Of a stretch of DNA of 39,952 bases, positions 33,672 through 39,952 are shown piece by piece. Under the pieces are notes generated by a model that did no database searches, was not told the DNA's origin, and worked only from the letters and a program-made list of their open reading frames with translations. Source of the stretch: CAZOWW01 sp964583765 (GTDB lineage Bacteria > Actinomycetota > Actinomycetes > Actinomycetales > Kineosporiaceae); NCBI GenBank assembly GCA_964583765.1, contig CAZOWW010000040.1, forward strand, positions 1-39,952, written 5' to 3'. Each line of letters opens with the position of its first letter. The stretch's first letter is position 1. The position numbers and the translations under genes were made by a program.

Positions 33672-34262
33672 TCACGAGGGGCCCTGCCGCTGGTCCTCGG
33701 GTTCCGCCTGGACAGCCAGCTCATCCCGGTCCTGAGCCTTCGGCTCCGGATTCCTCGTGCCGTCGCCCTCGTCATCGCACTTGTCGTCGTCCTGACGGAG
33801 GCCAGTCCGGCGTTCCTCCCCGGTACGCCGTCGTCCGAGATCCGATGAGGCCGTCGTCCTCTCCCGTCGGGTGTCCCGATGCCGGTCGGAGGACATGAAG
33901 CCGCCGACGAGCGCCAACAGGAACAACCCCAGATACGCCAGGGTCGACATCGCGAAGTCATGACTGCCTGCGCGACGGACCCGTGCGGGATCGGCAGGGT
34001 CGTACTCGACGGCGACGGTGCAGCCCCTGACCGGCAGGTGGACGAACCAGGGCACATCCAGCCAGGCCCTCACCGGGGTGCCCTGCGCGACGAAGGTGAT
34101 GCGGTCCTCATTGCCCCACTTGCCGCGGGTCGATTGCTCGACGGTCGCCGTTGTCGTGACGTGGTGCATGGTCAGCCGCACCTGGACGTAGGCATCGGTC
34201 CCCTCGAGCCCGAGGGCCAGCAGAGCCACCACCACCGCTGCGAGTCTGCGGAAGCCGTCCAC
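33672..34262 (-). CDS. DUF3592-like membrane protein
   Basis: 196 aa, with a membrane helix at residues 5-24, an extracytoplasmic beta-rich part (TATVEQSTRGKWG, ITFVAQGTPVRAWLDVP, CTVAVEYDPADPARVR), a second helix at about 107-124, and a hydrophilic C-terminal tail rich in Arg, Asp, Glu and Gln. The VEYDPADPxR motif is characteristic of DUF3592 proteins. The start is GTG 34262. A second such protein is encoded upstream in the same direction. Function unknown. Confidence 0.7.
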   Translation of the reverse strand: MDGFRRLAAVVVALLALGLEGTDAYVQVRLTMHHVTTTATVEQSTRGKWGNEDRITFVAQGTPVRAWLDVPWFVHLPVRGCTVAVEYDPADPARVRRAGSHDFAMSTLAYLGLFLLALVGGFMSSDRHRDTRRERTTASSDLGRRRTGEERRTGLRQDDDKCDDEGDGTRNPEPKAQDRDELAVQAEPEDQRQGPS

Positions 34263-34452
34263 ATAGCCATGATCTGACGAGGCCGGGGGACGCCGCCAGG
34301 GTCGGGGGGCGATGCCGGGGTCCCGGACGACTCAAGAGCGACTCGGGACCCGTCCGGGGTCGTGCCTGCCCGCGGATACGGCTGCCTGCCCCTCCGTTCC
34401 CGGACCTCCGCCGAGTCGTCGGCCGGTCGCCATCAGGTCGGGTATTTCGTGA

Positions 34453-34872
34453 TCATCCCGCGTGCTTCGTTGGCCTCGTGCGCGATCGGGATCTCCGCCG
34501 GTGGATGACGTACAGCAACAGTAAGGACAGGGAGGTGAGCATCGTGACCTGATCGAAGAGGTCGTCCGCGCCCAGAATGCGGGCATCGGTCGGATTGTCC
34601 CGGTCATAGGCGACCCGCACGTGGTCCCCCCTGTCGGGGTCGCCTGAGAAGAAGCCGGTGAACACGGTGGTGTCCACGGGCTCGCCGTCGAGCGTGGTGA
34701 AGTGCACCCTCGCCGAGGAAGGGTGGGTACGGGAGCCGTCGGTGACCGAGATGACGACTGCCGGGACCCGTCCTCCCGAATTCAGGCGAATGTCGTCGCA
34801 GGCTCCCTGCACTGTCACCACGAGCACCATGAGCCACATCAGGACCAGGACGACGACGGTGCCGGTCTCCAT
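34453..34872 (-). CDS. Second DUF3592-like membrane protein
   Basis: 139 aa from ATG 34872, with a first helix at residues 4-23 (VVVLVLMWLMVLVVTV), the extracytoplasmic RVPAVVISVTDGSRTH and VRVAYDRDNPTDARILG (the D-x-x-N/D-P-x-x-A-R element of DUF3592), and a second helix at about 110-125 followed by a basic tail. The frame extends upstream to 35043 with Arg/Pro-rich sequence that I consider non-coding. It lies 190 bp upstream of its relative. Function unknown. Confidence 0.65.
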   Translation of the reverse strand: METGTVVVLVLMWLMVLVVTVQGACDDIRLNSGGRVPAVVISVTDGSRTHPSSARVHFTTLDGEPVDTTVFTGFFSGDPDRGDHVRVAYDRDNPTDARILGADDLFDQVTMLTSLSLLLLYVIHRRRSRSRTRPTKHAG

Positions 34873-35003
34873 GGCCGGGTCGGTCCGGAAATCGGCTCGG
34901 TCCGACGGGGTCCTCCCAGCGGGTCCCCGACGGAGCCCGCGCCGCTTCCGCGAGGGGCGCCTTCGCTTCCGCACGGCGCACAGTGTGCACGATCTTGAGT
35001 GCG

Positions 35004-35041
35004 GGACGCCGGCCGCCTCGGTGCGACGGCGGCCGGCGTCC
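35004..35041 (-). terminator. Terminator after the metallophosphoesterase
   Basis: GGACGCCGGCCGCC (35004-35017) pairs with GGCGGCCGGCGTCC (35028-35041) over 14 bp, 62 bp beyond the stop on the minus strand. No T run. Confidence 0.7.
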
Positions 35042-35102
35042 ACGCCGACTCTGTGTCGTCCTTCCCGCCCAGCGCGGGAACAGGTCCGGGGCTACTGGCT
35101 GG

Positions 35103-36269
35103 TCATTCGCGTCCGCCGGGGGAGCCGTGGCAGCGACCGGTTCCGCTGTCGGAGTAGCGGAGCACGCTGGGGTCCTGGCCGGCGGCGGCGAAGGCCGGCG
35201 TGAAGTCCCAGCGGTAGCCGTCGTGTCCCAGGGTCAACTTCAGGGCGCCGTAGGCGTTGTCCTCCCCGGTGACGACGTGTTCGGCCTGCAGAGCCGGGCC
35301 GGTCTGCAGGGTGTCCAGGTCCTCGCCGCCGGTGCCCACGGTGAACTGGGTGATGCCCTTCTCGGCGTCCACCCGGCCGTCGGGGGCCAGGGGCTGGAAT
35401 CGGGCGTAGACGTGCTCGTGGCCGTTGAGGATCACATCCGTCCCGTGCTGGTAGAGCAGCTTCCACCAGGTGTCGGCGGCGCCGCCCTCCGTGGAGGCGA
35501 ACGCGGTGTAGGGGACGGATCCGCTGTCGCCGGTGGCGGTGAAGGTCGGCTGATGCCAGTACGCAAGGGTGCACCGGCTGTGGTTCGCGTTCAGGTCCGC
35601 GGCCAGCCAGGACGTCTCCTGGCCGAGTACCCCGCTGGACGGATCGCAACTGTGGTTGAAGGCGCCGGAGTTGCACTCGATGTTCAGGGAGATGATGTGC
35701 CAGTTGCCCAGATCGTAGGAGTACCACCCCTGGTTGTACGTGCCCGCCTGACCTGCGGGGCGCACGACACCATCGGCGTCCGTGCCGTTGAAGTACGAGA
35801 AGTAGCCCAGGCCGTTCTGAGCCGCCTCGTTGTCACCGTGCTTGGTGTAGGCGTAGTACTCGTGGTTGCCGGGTGCGGGACGTTGCAGGAACTTGAACGC
35901 CCCGAAAGTCTTGTCGTAGGAGTTCTGGAAACCGCTCAACTTGCCGACCTGGTACTGCAGATCGCCGAGAATCGCCACCAGATTCGGTCTCATCGCTTCG
36001 ACCTGGGATGCGGTAGCGTACTCGGCGTCGAAGCCGCCGATCGATTCACCACCGCATTTCAGGCCGGTCGGGGTGCTCGCGTTCTCGGGAGTGTTCGGCT
36101 CGCAGCCGATGTCTCCCACCGCGGCCAGCACCGGAGCTGAATCGGGCGACGCGTAGGGCCAGAGCGGGGCGGAGGATCGTGCTGAGGCGATCGCGGCCGT
36201 GCTGATAGCGCTCAGTGCGACGGTCGCGGCTGCGATCACTTTCGTTGTCCGTCGGGACAGGATACGCAT
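35103..36269 (-). CDS. Secreted metallophosphoesterase, purple-acid-phosphatase-like
   Basis: Exported phosphatase of 388 aa. A signal peptide covers residues 1-30 (MRILSRR start, hydrophobic core, cut near IASA). The metallophosphoesterase signature is complete: GDIGC, GDLQY, GNHEYY, a His in YWHQP, and NGHEHVYARF. Several Cys residues (GCEPN, LKCGG, ECNSG, HSCDP) suit an extracellular disulphide-bonded enzyme. ATG 36269 has GAGAGGAAG 6 nt upstream. A single PHO-box-like 11-mer lies about 85 bp upstream, so phosphate control is possible. Whether it acts on phosphomonoesters or diesters cannot be told. Confidence 0.92.
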   Translation of the reverse strand: MRILSRRTTKVIAAATVALSAISTAAIASARSSAPLWPYASPDSAPVLAAVGDIGCEPNTPENASTPTGLKCGGESIGGFDAEYATASQVEAMRPNLVAILGDLQYQVGKLSGFQNSYDKTFGAFKFLQRPAPGNHEYYAYTKHGDNEAAQNGLGYFSYFNGTDADGVVRPAGQAGTYNQGWYSYDLGNWHIISLNIECNSGAFNHSCDPSSGVLGQETSWLAADLNANHSRCTLAYWHQPTFTATGDSGSVPYTAFASTEGGAADTWWKLLYQHGTDVILNGHEHVYARFQPLAPDGRVDAEKGITQFTVGTGGEDLDTLQTGPALQAEHVVTGEDNAYGALKLTLGHDGYRWDFTPAFAAAGQDPSVLRYSDSGTGRCHGSPGGRE

Positions 36270-36353
36270 GGGACTTCCTCTCGAAACAGCGGGTGGACAC
36301 GCCACGACAAACGCTAGGCGTCCGCCCGTCCCTCGGTCGGGTCGCCCGTGGCC

Positions 36354-36364
36354 GTCGGATGAAC
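36354..36364 (-). promoter_or_regulatory. Single PHO-box-like 11-mer upstream of the phosphoesterase
   Basis: GTTCATCCGAC on the minus strand. A -10 TAGCGT (36316-36311) follows at a distance of about 37 bp. The adjoining 11-mers do not match, so this is weak. Confidence 0.25.
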
Positions 36365-36671
36365 GCACAGGAAGCGGCCGGGGACCATTCACTGAATTCG
36401 ATGTCCATTTCGTATGCCCGGCAGTTCGCAGTCCCGGTGGAGCTCATTGCGCGGTCCAGGGCTCGGAGGTGGGTGATCGGTCGGCGCCGTCCCGCGATGC
36501 TCACCTTGGGACACCTGACGAGCCGATCGGTGGTTCGAGCACCGAGGGGCACATGATCGCGGCTCTGCCGGTCCCGTCAATGTCGATCTTTGAGAGTAGA
36601 TCCAGATCTGGGCCGGCGGCGTCGACGAGTGGCTGCCCGGCGGCTTCTTCGAGTGCCGTGGTTCCTGGCGA

Positions 36672-36752
36672 ACCGAGCGAAACGAGCGCCCCGAGCGAAT
36701 CGAGCGCACTGTGCGAGTCGAGCGAATCGAGTGAGCCGGACGAACCGGGCGA
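36672..36752. repeat. 9-bp repeat tract, nine units
   Basis: Consensus (A/G)(C/T)CGAGCGA; units start every 9 bp from 36672. The period is a multiple of three, so all frames stay open and read as three-residue repeats. Confidence 0.85.
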
Positions 36753-36809
36753 CCGGGCGAGCCGAGCACCTCGCGCGAACCGATCGCACCCGGGGAGTCG
36801 GGTGCACCG

Positions 36810-36863
36810 GGCCTGCTGGTCGCACCAGGCCTGCTGGTCGCACGGGGCCTGCTGGTTGCACGG
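36810..36863. repeat. 18-bp tandem repeat, three units
   Basis: GGCCTGCTGGTCGCAC followed by two variable bases, at 36810, 36828 and 36846. Confidence 0.85.
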
Positions 36864-37186
36864 CCGGACCGGGGGGACCGGTGGGCCGGGTGTCGGGGAC
36901 ATCGAGAGCCTCGGCGTGGACGGCGAGCGCGGGTCCCCCGTCGGTGGTGTTCGTCCTGCACGAGATCCCCCGATTCGGTGCTCCTGTCCGGATTCGCGCA
37001 AGATAGGAAGTGCATTGCGTGATTCGCACAGTGTCCCCTCTTCGCCTGTCTCCGGGGCGTGCCGGGGACGGCCAGGAGCAGGTTCTTCGAAAATCCTGGC
37101 GGGAACCTGTAAGGCGAGCCGTGGGCCGCCGGTCAGGAAGGGTGAACGGCACCCAGCACACGATCTCCCGGAGAGGACGGTGCCCC

Positions 37187-37843
37187 ATGCTTTCCATGTC
37201 TTTCCGCCTACGGCGGCGCGTTCTGGCGGTGACAGCCGCATTGGCCCTGGCAACGGTTCCCGCGGTTTCTGCGTCCGCCTGTCTGAACGGAGGCTCGCAC
37301 GGCGGTGGCCTTCGCGGAGGAGGTTCCCTCGGCGGGGGCGGCTCCTACGGTGGCTCCTACGGCGGCAGTTCCTGCAGTGGTTGCTCCGGCGGTGGATCGT
37401 CGTACGGCGGCTCGTACGGCGGTTCCTACAGTGGTGGTTCGTACGGTGGCGGCTCGTACAGCGGCGGGTCTTCCAACGGTGGTTCCTGCAGCCTCTGCTC
37501 GGGCGGTGCGACGAGTATTGCCACGACGATTCCCGGTTGTGACAGTCAGTGCGCTTCGCTCATCGTGAATCTCATCTCGGGCGCGTCCAGTTGCCGCGGG
37601 AACTGCTCGACGGACATCACGCAGATCGTCGCGAAGATCCCACGGTGCAATTCGGGCTGCGCCTCGCGGGTCAAGAAGGTCGTCACGCACATCACGACCA
37701 CGTCGAAGACCGTCACGACCTCACGCACGACGAAGACCAAGCACCGCACGACCTACCACGTGCCGGTGTGCGCCTCGACCTCGAAGTCCGGGTCCGTGAC
37801 CCGGTGCACCACCGTCGTGGGTACTCCCAACTTCACCGGGTGA
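37187..37843 (+). CDS. Secreted Gly/Ser/Tyr-rich cysteine protein
   Basis: 218 aa; I do not recognise a family. A signal peptide covers residues 1 to about 30 (FRLRRRVLAVTAALALATV, cut near ASA/C). Residues 32-105 are Gly/Ser/Tyr repeats (SYGGS, SGGSYGGGS) with CSGC and CSLC pairs. A Cys-rich module (107-165) holds two related copies of IPxCxSxCAS with a CRGNC pair between them. The end is basic and Thr-rich (TTTSKTVTTSRTTKTKHRTT), with two more Cys. The whole suggests an extracellular, disulphide-bonded surface or matrix protein. ATG 37187 is 12 nt after GGAGAGG; ATG 37196 is an alternative. Confidence 0.75.
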   Translation: MLSMSFRLRRRVLAVTAALALATVPAVSASACLNGGSHGGGLRGGGSLGGGGSYGGSYGGSSCSGCSGGGSSYGGSYGGSYSGGSYGGGSYSGGSSNGGSCSLCSGGATSIATTIPGCDSQCASLIVNLISGASSCRGNCSTDITQIVAKIPRCNSGCASRVKKVVTHITTTSKTVTTSRTTKTKHRTTYHVPVCASTSKSGSVTRCTTVVGTPNFTG

Positions 37844-38111
37844 CGCCCACCTCCCGGTGATCCTCTCCACCGGGTGATCCTGCTCGTCGGGTGGTCTCTC
37901 CCCGTGGGCCGAGCCGGTACCAGGGCCGACAGCCTCCGTCTGCCGGTTTCACCCACGGCTCTCCGAGAGGCTCTTCGAGCCGCTTCGCTCTCCTTCCCTG
38001 CCACTGCTCTGCCCTTTTCGCTGCCCTACCTCTAGAAATGCTCTGCCTCTACCACTCCTCCGCCCCGCCACTGCCCCGTTGCGCACCCCGAGGAGGTGAG
38101 AACTGCAGGAA

Positions 38112-38165
38112 CTGTCGAGGAGCCGCCACTTCCCGTCCTGGCCTTCGGGGGCGGCTCCTCGACAG
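38112..38165. terminator. Perfect 16-bp hairpin, first of two
   Basis: CTGTCGAGGAGCCGCC (38112-38127) pairs with GGCGGCTCCTCGACAG (38150-38165) with a 22-nt loop. It could terminate the secreted-protein transcript, 270 bp upstream. Confidence 0.6.
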
Positions 38166-38202
38166 AACGGCCGCCTTCGACCTGGGCCCGAAGGCGGCCG
38201 TT
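38166..38202. terminator. Perfect 14-bp hairpin, second of two
   Basis: AACGGCCGCCTTCG (38166-38179) pairs with CGAAGGCGGCCGTT (38189-38202) around 9 nt. It abuts the first hairpin without a spacer. Confidence 0.6.
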
Positions 38203-38340
38203 ACACCTGCCCCGCACTCCTCGGTTCGGTTCCTCTTGGCTGCGGAGCCGACGAACTGGTGTGGTCGCTGTCGGCGTCCTCCGCAGGCTCGGGACGGTGT
38301 GCATGGTGAGCGTCACTTGTTGAGTGATTCGGTCGACAAC

Positions 38341-38346
38341 TAGGCT
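38341..38346 (+). promoter_or_regulatory. -10 element of the 38353 methyltransferase, leaderless type
   Basis: TAGGCT followed by 6 nt and GTG 38353, the same hexamer and spacing as at 33214. Confidence 0.5.
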
Positions 38347-38352
38347 CGGACT

Positions 38353-39036
38353 GTGGAGCTGGACCGGGTACGCGAGGCGTACGACGCCGTCGCTGAGCGA
38401 TATGCAGAGGAACTGCACGCGGAGCTCGCGGGGAAGCCGCTGGACAGGGCATTGCTCCAGTGTCTGGTCGATCTCGTCGCCGACGACGACGCCACCGGTT
38501 CGGACGGTGTCACAAGACGGATCATCGCCGATGTGGGGTGCGGTCCGGGGCACGTGGCAACTCACCTGAGAGAACTGGGTGCGGAGGTGGTGGGCGTCGA
38601 CCTCTCCCCGGTCATGATCCAGCAGGCTCGGACCCGCTGGCCCGAGATCCCCTTCCTGGTCGGATCGATGCTCGGTCTGGCGGTACCGGACGGCACCTGG
38701 CGCGGTGCGGTGTGTGCGTACTCCGTCATCCACTTCGACACCGCGCAGCGGAATGCCGCCTTCGCTGAGCTTGCGCGGGTGGTGGCCGTGGGCGGCTGGC
38801 TTCTGGTCGCCTTCCACATCAGCGCGGCAGGGGTCGACCCCGGAGGCCTGGTTCACGTCGAGGAGTGGTGGGCTCAGCCCGTCGACCTCGACTTCCGGTA
38901 CCTCGATCCTGACGTCGTCACGGCCGAACTCGGCGCTGCCGGATGGCGCGTGCACACCCGGGTGGTCCGGGAGCACTACCCCGCGCTCGAGTTCCAGAGC
39001 CGGCGCGCCTACCTGCTCGCCCAGCGCGTTGCCTGA
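38353..39036 (+). CDS. Class I SAM-dependent methyltransferase
   Basis: 227 aa. Motif I is IADVGCGPGHVATHL, the SAM-ribose acidic residue is in VVGVDLSPVMIQQAR, and later parts include VCAYSVIHFD and ARVVAVGGWLLVAFH. The N-terminal helix DRVREAYDAVAERYAEEL is typical of the Methyltransf_11/25 group. The start GTG 38353 is supported by the -10 spacing. The substrate is unknown and no pathway neighbours are present. Confidence 0.9.
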   Translation: MELDRVREAYDAVAERYAEELHAELAGKPLDRALLQCLVDLVADDDATGSDGVTRRIIADVGCGPGHVATHLRELGAEVVGVDLSPVMIQQARTRWPEIPFLVGSMLGLAVPDGTWRGAVCAYSVIHFDTAQRNAAFAELARVVAVGGWLLVAFHISAAGVDPGGLVHVEEWWAQPVDLDFRYLDPDVVTAELGAAGWRVHTRVVREHYPALEFQSRRAYLLAQRVA

Positions 39037-39407
39037 CGGCGCCCGGCCTGCCTCCGGTCGAGGTCTCAGGCGTCCTCGGCTTCGTGGCGTGAACCCGCCG
39101 GCGGTGTCGAGCCACTGGAGCTCCGAGGCATGAGGCAGTCGAGGCATGAGGTCACCCGAGCTCCGAGAGGTGGGGCCGCGGGCATGCCGAGATGCGGGGG
39201 CCGCCGGGTGGTGTCCGCGTCGTGATGCGGGCGCCACCCGGCGGCGGGATGGTTCGTCGATCCTCCGATCGTGCTCCTGGAGGTTCGGGTCGTGCTCCTG
39301 AAGGGTCAGGGCGTGCTCTCGGCGGGGTCAGGGCATGACCGGGGTGTTGTGGGTCAGGTCAGGCCCCTCGAGGTCAGGCGGTGCCCCTTGGTGGTCAGCG
39401 GTGTGGG
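39037..39407. other. Convergent intergenic region with hairpin and short repeats
   Basis: 371 bp between two convergent genes. It contains the hairpin at 39201-39244 and about three 21-bp units of the type CGTGCTCCTG at 39270, 39291 and 39312. Confidence 0.65.
39201..39244. terminator. Bidirectional terminator hairpin
   Basis: CCGCCGGGTGG (39201-39211) pairs with CCACCCGGCGG (39234-39244) between the methyltransferase and the cellulase 3' end. Confidence 0.6.
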
Positions 39408-39952
39408 TCAGGGGTTGACAGTGGCCAGATGGGCCTTGAAGCCCTCGCCGAAAGTGCTGGTGGGGGTTCCGTTCCAGTCGGTGATCAGGTCGTTGCCGCT
39501 GCTGGCGCACACGCCCCACACGTTCCAGGTCCAGGCGCCGTAGCCGATGCCGTTGGCGTCGTCCCAGGTCATGACCTGGTCGATGAAGTCGTGGCCGCAG
39601 GTGTTCTGCCCGACCTCGCCGTTCTGCACGGGCACCTGCTTGGCGACCGCACCGATGTTGGTGTCCCAGCAGGAGCTGGTCACGCAGCCGTTGAAGTTGT
39701 ACACGTGCCACGAGGCCATCAGGTTGCCGGTGGAGTCGGTGGGCTTGTAGGTCAGCCACTGGCTCAGGTCGTTGGTCCAGGTCAGGCCACCTACCATGAT
39801 CACATTGGTGGCGCCGGTCGCGCGCACCGCGTTGACCAGGGTCTGCATGCCCGCGACCGGGTAGCTGATGCCCGTGCAGGTGCCGCCGTCGCGCAGGCAG
39901 GTCCAGGCCTCGGTGGCATCGGTCCAGTTGTTCGCGGCGTCCGGGTAGGGCT
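39408..39952 (-). CDS. Glycoside hydrolase family 5 cellulase, C-terminal part
   Basis: The frame is open to the window edge, so the 5' part is missing. About 180 residues are visible, beginning PYPDAANNW. In GH5 the acid/base Glu stands in an NEP motif; here the Pro-Tyr-Pro of such a motif is the first thing inside the window, so the Glu lies just outside. The nucleophile is likely the Glu in VQNGEVGQN, and MASWHVYNFN and YGAWTWNVWG are barrel strands near the active site. Cys pairs suggest an extracellular enzyme. The protein ends at the catalytic domain with no binding module after it. Substrate taken as beta-1,4-glucan from the family. Confidence 0.85.
   Translation of the reverse strand, partial: PYPDAANNWTDATEAWTCLRDGGTCTGISYPVAGMQTLVNAVRATGATNVIMVGGLTWTNDLSQWLTYKPTDSTGNLMASWHVYNFNGCVTSSCWDTNIGAVAKQVPVQNGEVGQNTCGHDFIDQVMTWDDANGIGYGAWTWNVWGVCASSGNDLITDWNGTPTSTFGEGFKAHLATVNP

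Larger units (their letters stand above)
36270..37186. other. 0.9-kb repeat-rich stretch without a supported gene
   Basis: Frames run through it on both strands but all are low-complexity. It carries the 9-bp repeat (36672-36752), the 18-bp repeat (36810-36863) and the upstream region of the secreted glycine-rich protein. Confidence 0.6.
37844..38352. other. Intergenic stretch with pyrimidine-rich DNA and twin hairpins
   Basis: 509 bp. A weak inverted repeat (TCACCGGG/CCCGGTGA) lies just after the secreted protein's end. About 37988-38080 is strongly C/T-rich on the plus strand. An isolated AGGAGGTGAG (38091-38100) is a perfect ribosome-site sequence without a following gene. Two perfect hairpins fill 38112-38202. 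Confidence 0.6.

Noticed and set aside
36199..37542. Long plus-strand frame through the repeat-rich stretch
   Set aside because: It is low-complexity and runs in the wrong frame through the secreted cysteine-rich gene. ATG 36553 with GAGGGG upstream is possible, but no conserved domain follows.
38096..38323. Small gene after the orphan AGGAGG at 38091
   Set aside because: The GTG follows with no spacing, and the frame runs through both hairpins with no recognisable protein features.

Overview
The window is high-GC DNA from an actinomycete (Actinomycetota). Evidence for this is the mycothiol glycosyltransferase MshA, CarD, the SenX3-RegX3/PhoU phosphate module, a solo UgpC/MsiK-type sugar ATPase, an RsiG-type c-di-GMP-binding anti-sigma factor, a gene order XRE regulator - HBHA-like - DUF2516 that recalls Rv0474-Rv0476 of Mycobacterium tuberculosis, and many starts of the form TANNNT-N6/7-ATG/GTG expected of leaderless mRNAs. 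I cannot name the genus. GC-rich hairpins mostly without U-tracts close the transcription units.

Layout. 1-5.5 kb: ygfZ (with an in-frame TAA near its 5' end), an XRE regulator, an HBHA-like coiled-coil protein, a 23-bp tandem repeat, a secreted M1 metallopeptidase, DUF2516 and rsiG. 5.6-9.8 kb: dtd, a macrodomain protein, a methyltransferase divergent from mshA, and gpmA. 9.9-12.7 kb: phoU facing away from senX3-regX3, with PHO-box-like repeats between them. 13-22.7 kb: carD, a PIN/TRAM membrane protein, an IspD-like protein lacking the catalytic motifs, an SNase-like protein, a DUF805 protein with YPGQP repeats, a second and apparently active ispD on the minus strand, ispF, cysS and rlmB. 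22.8-30.2 kb: a DUF4032 protein, ugpC/msiK, a LacI regulator, a CBS protein and a PAS-PAS-GGDEF-EAL protein whose first PAS domain carries a roughly 265-residue low-complexity insertion.

From tRNA-Thr(TGT) at 30.4 kb to about 35 kb the window looks accessory: a possible integrase C-terminal scrap beside the tRNA, two tandem paralogous membrane proteins in DNA of visibly lower GC, about 1 kb with no convincing gene, and small hypothetical and DUF3592-like proteins. The end holds a secreted metallophosphoesterase, a 0.9-kb repeat-rich stretch, a secreted Gly/Ser/Tyr-rich cysteine protein, two back-to-back perfect hairpins, a methyltransferase and the 3' part of a secreted GH5 cellulase.

How the genes fit together: MshA starts mycothiol synthesis; PhoU-SenX3-RegX3 sense phosphate and probably autoregulate through the PHO boxes; CarD tunes rRNA transcription; IspD and IspF are sequential MEP-pathway steps sharing a divergent promoter; CysS and RlmB serve translation; and the GGDEF-EAL protein could set the c-di-GMP level that RsiG reads.
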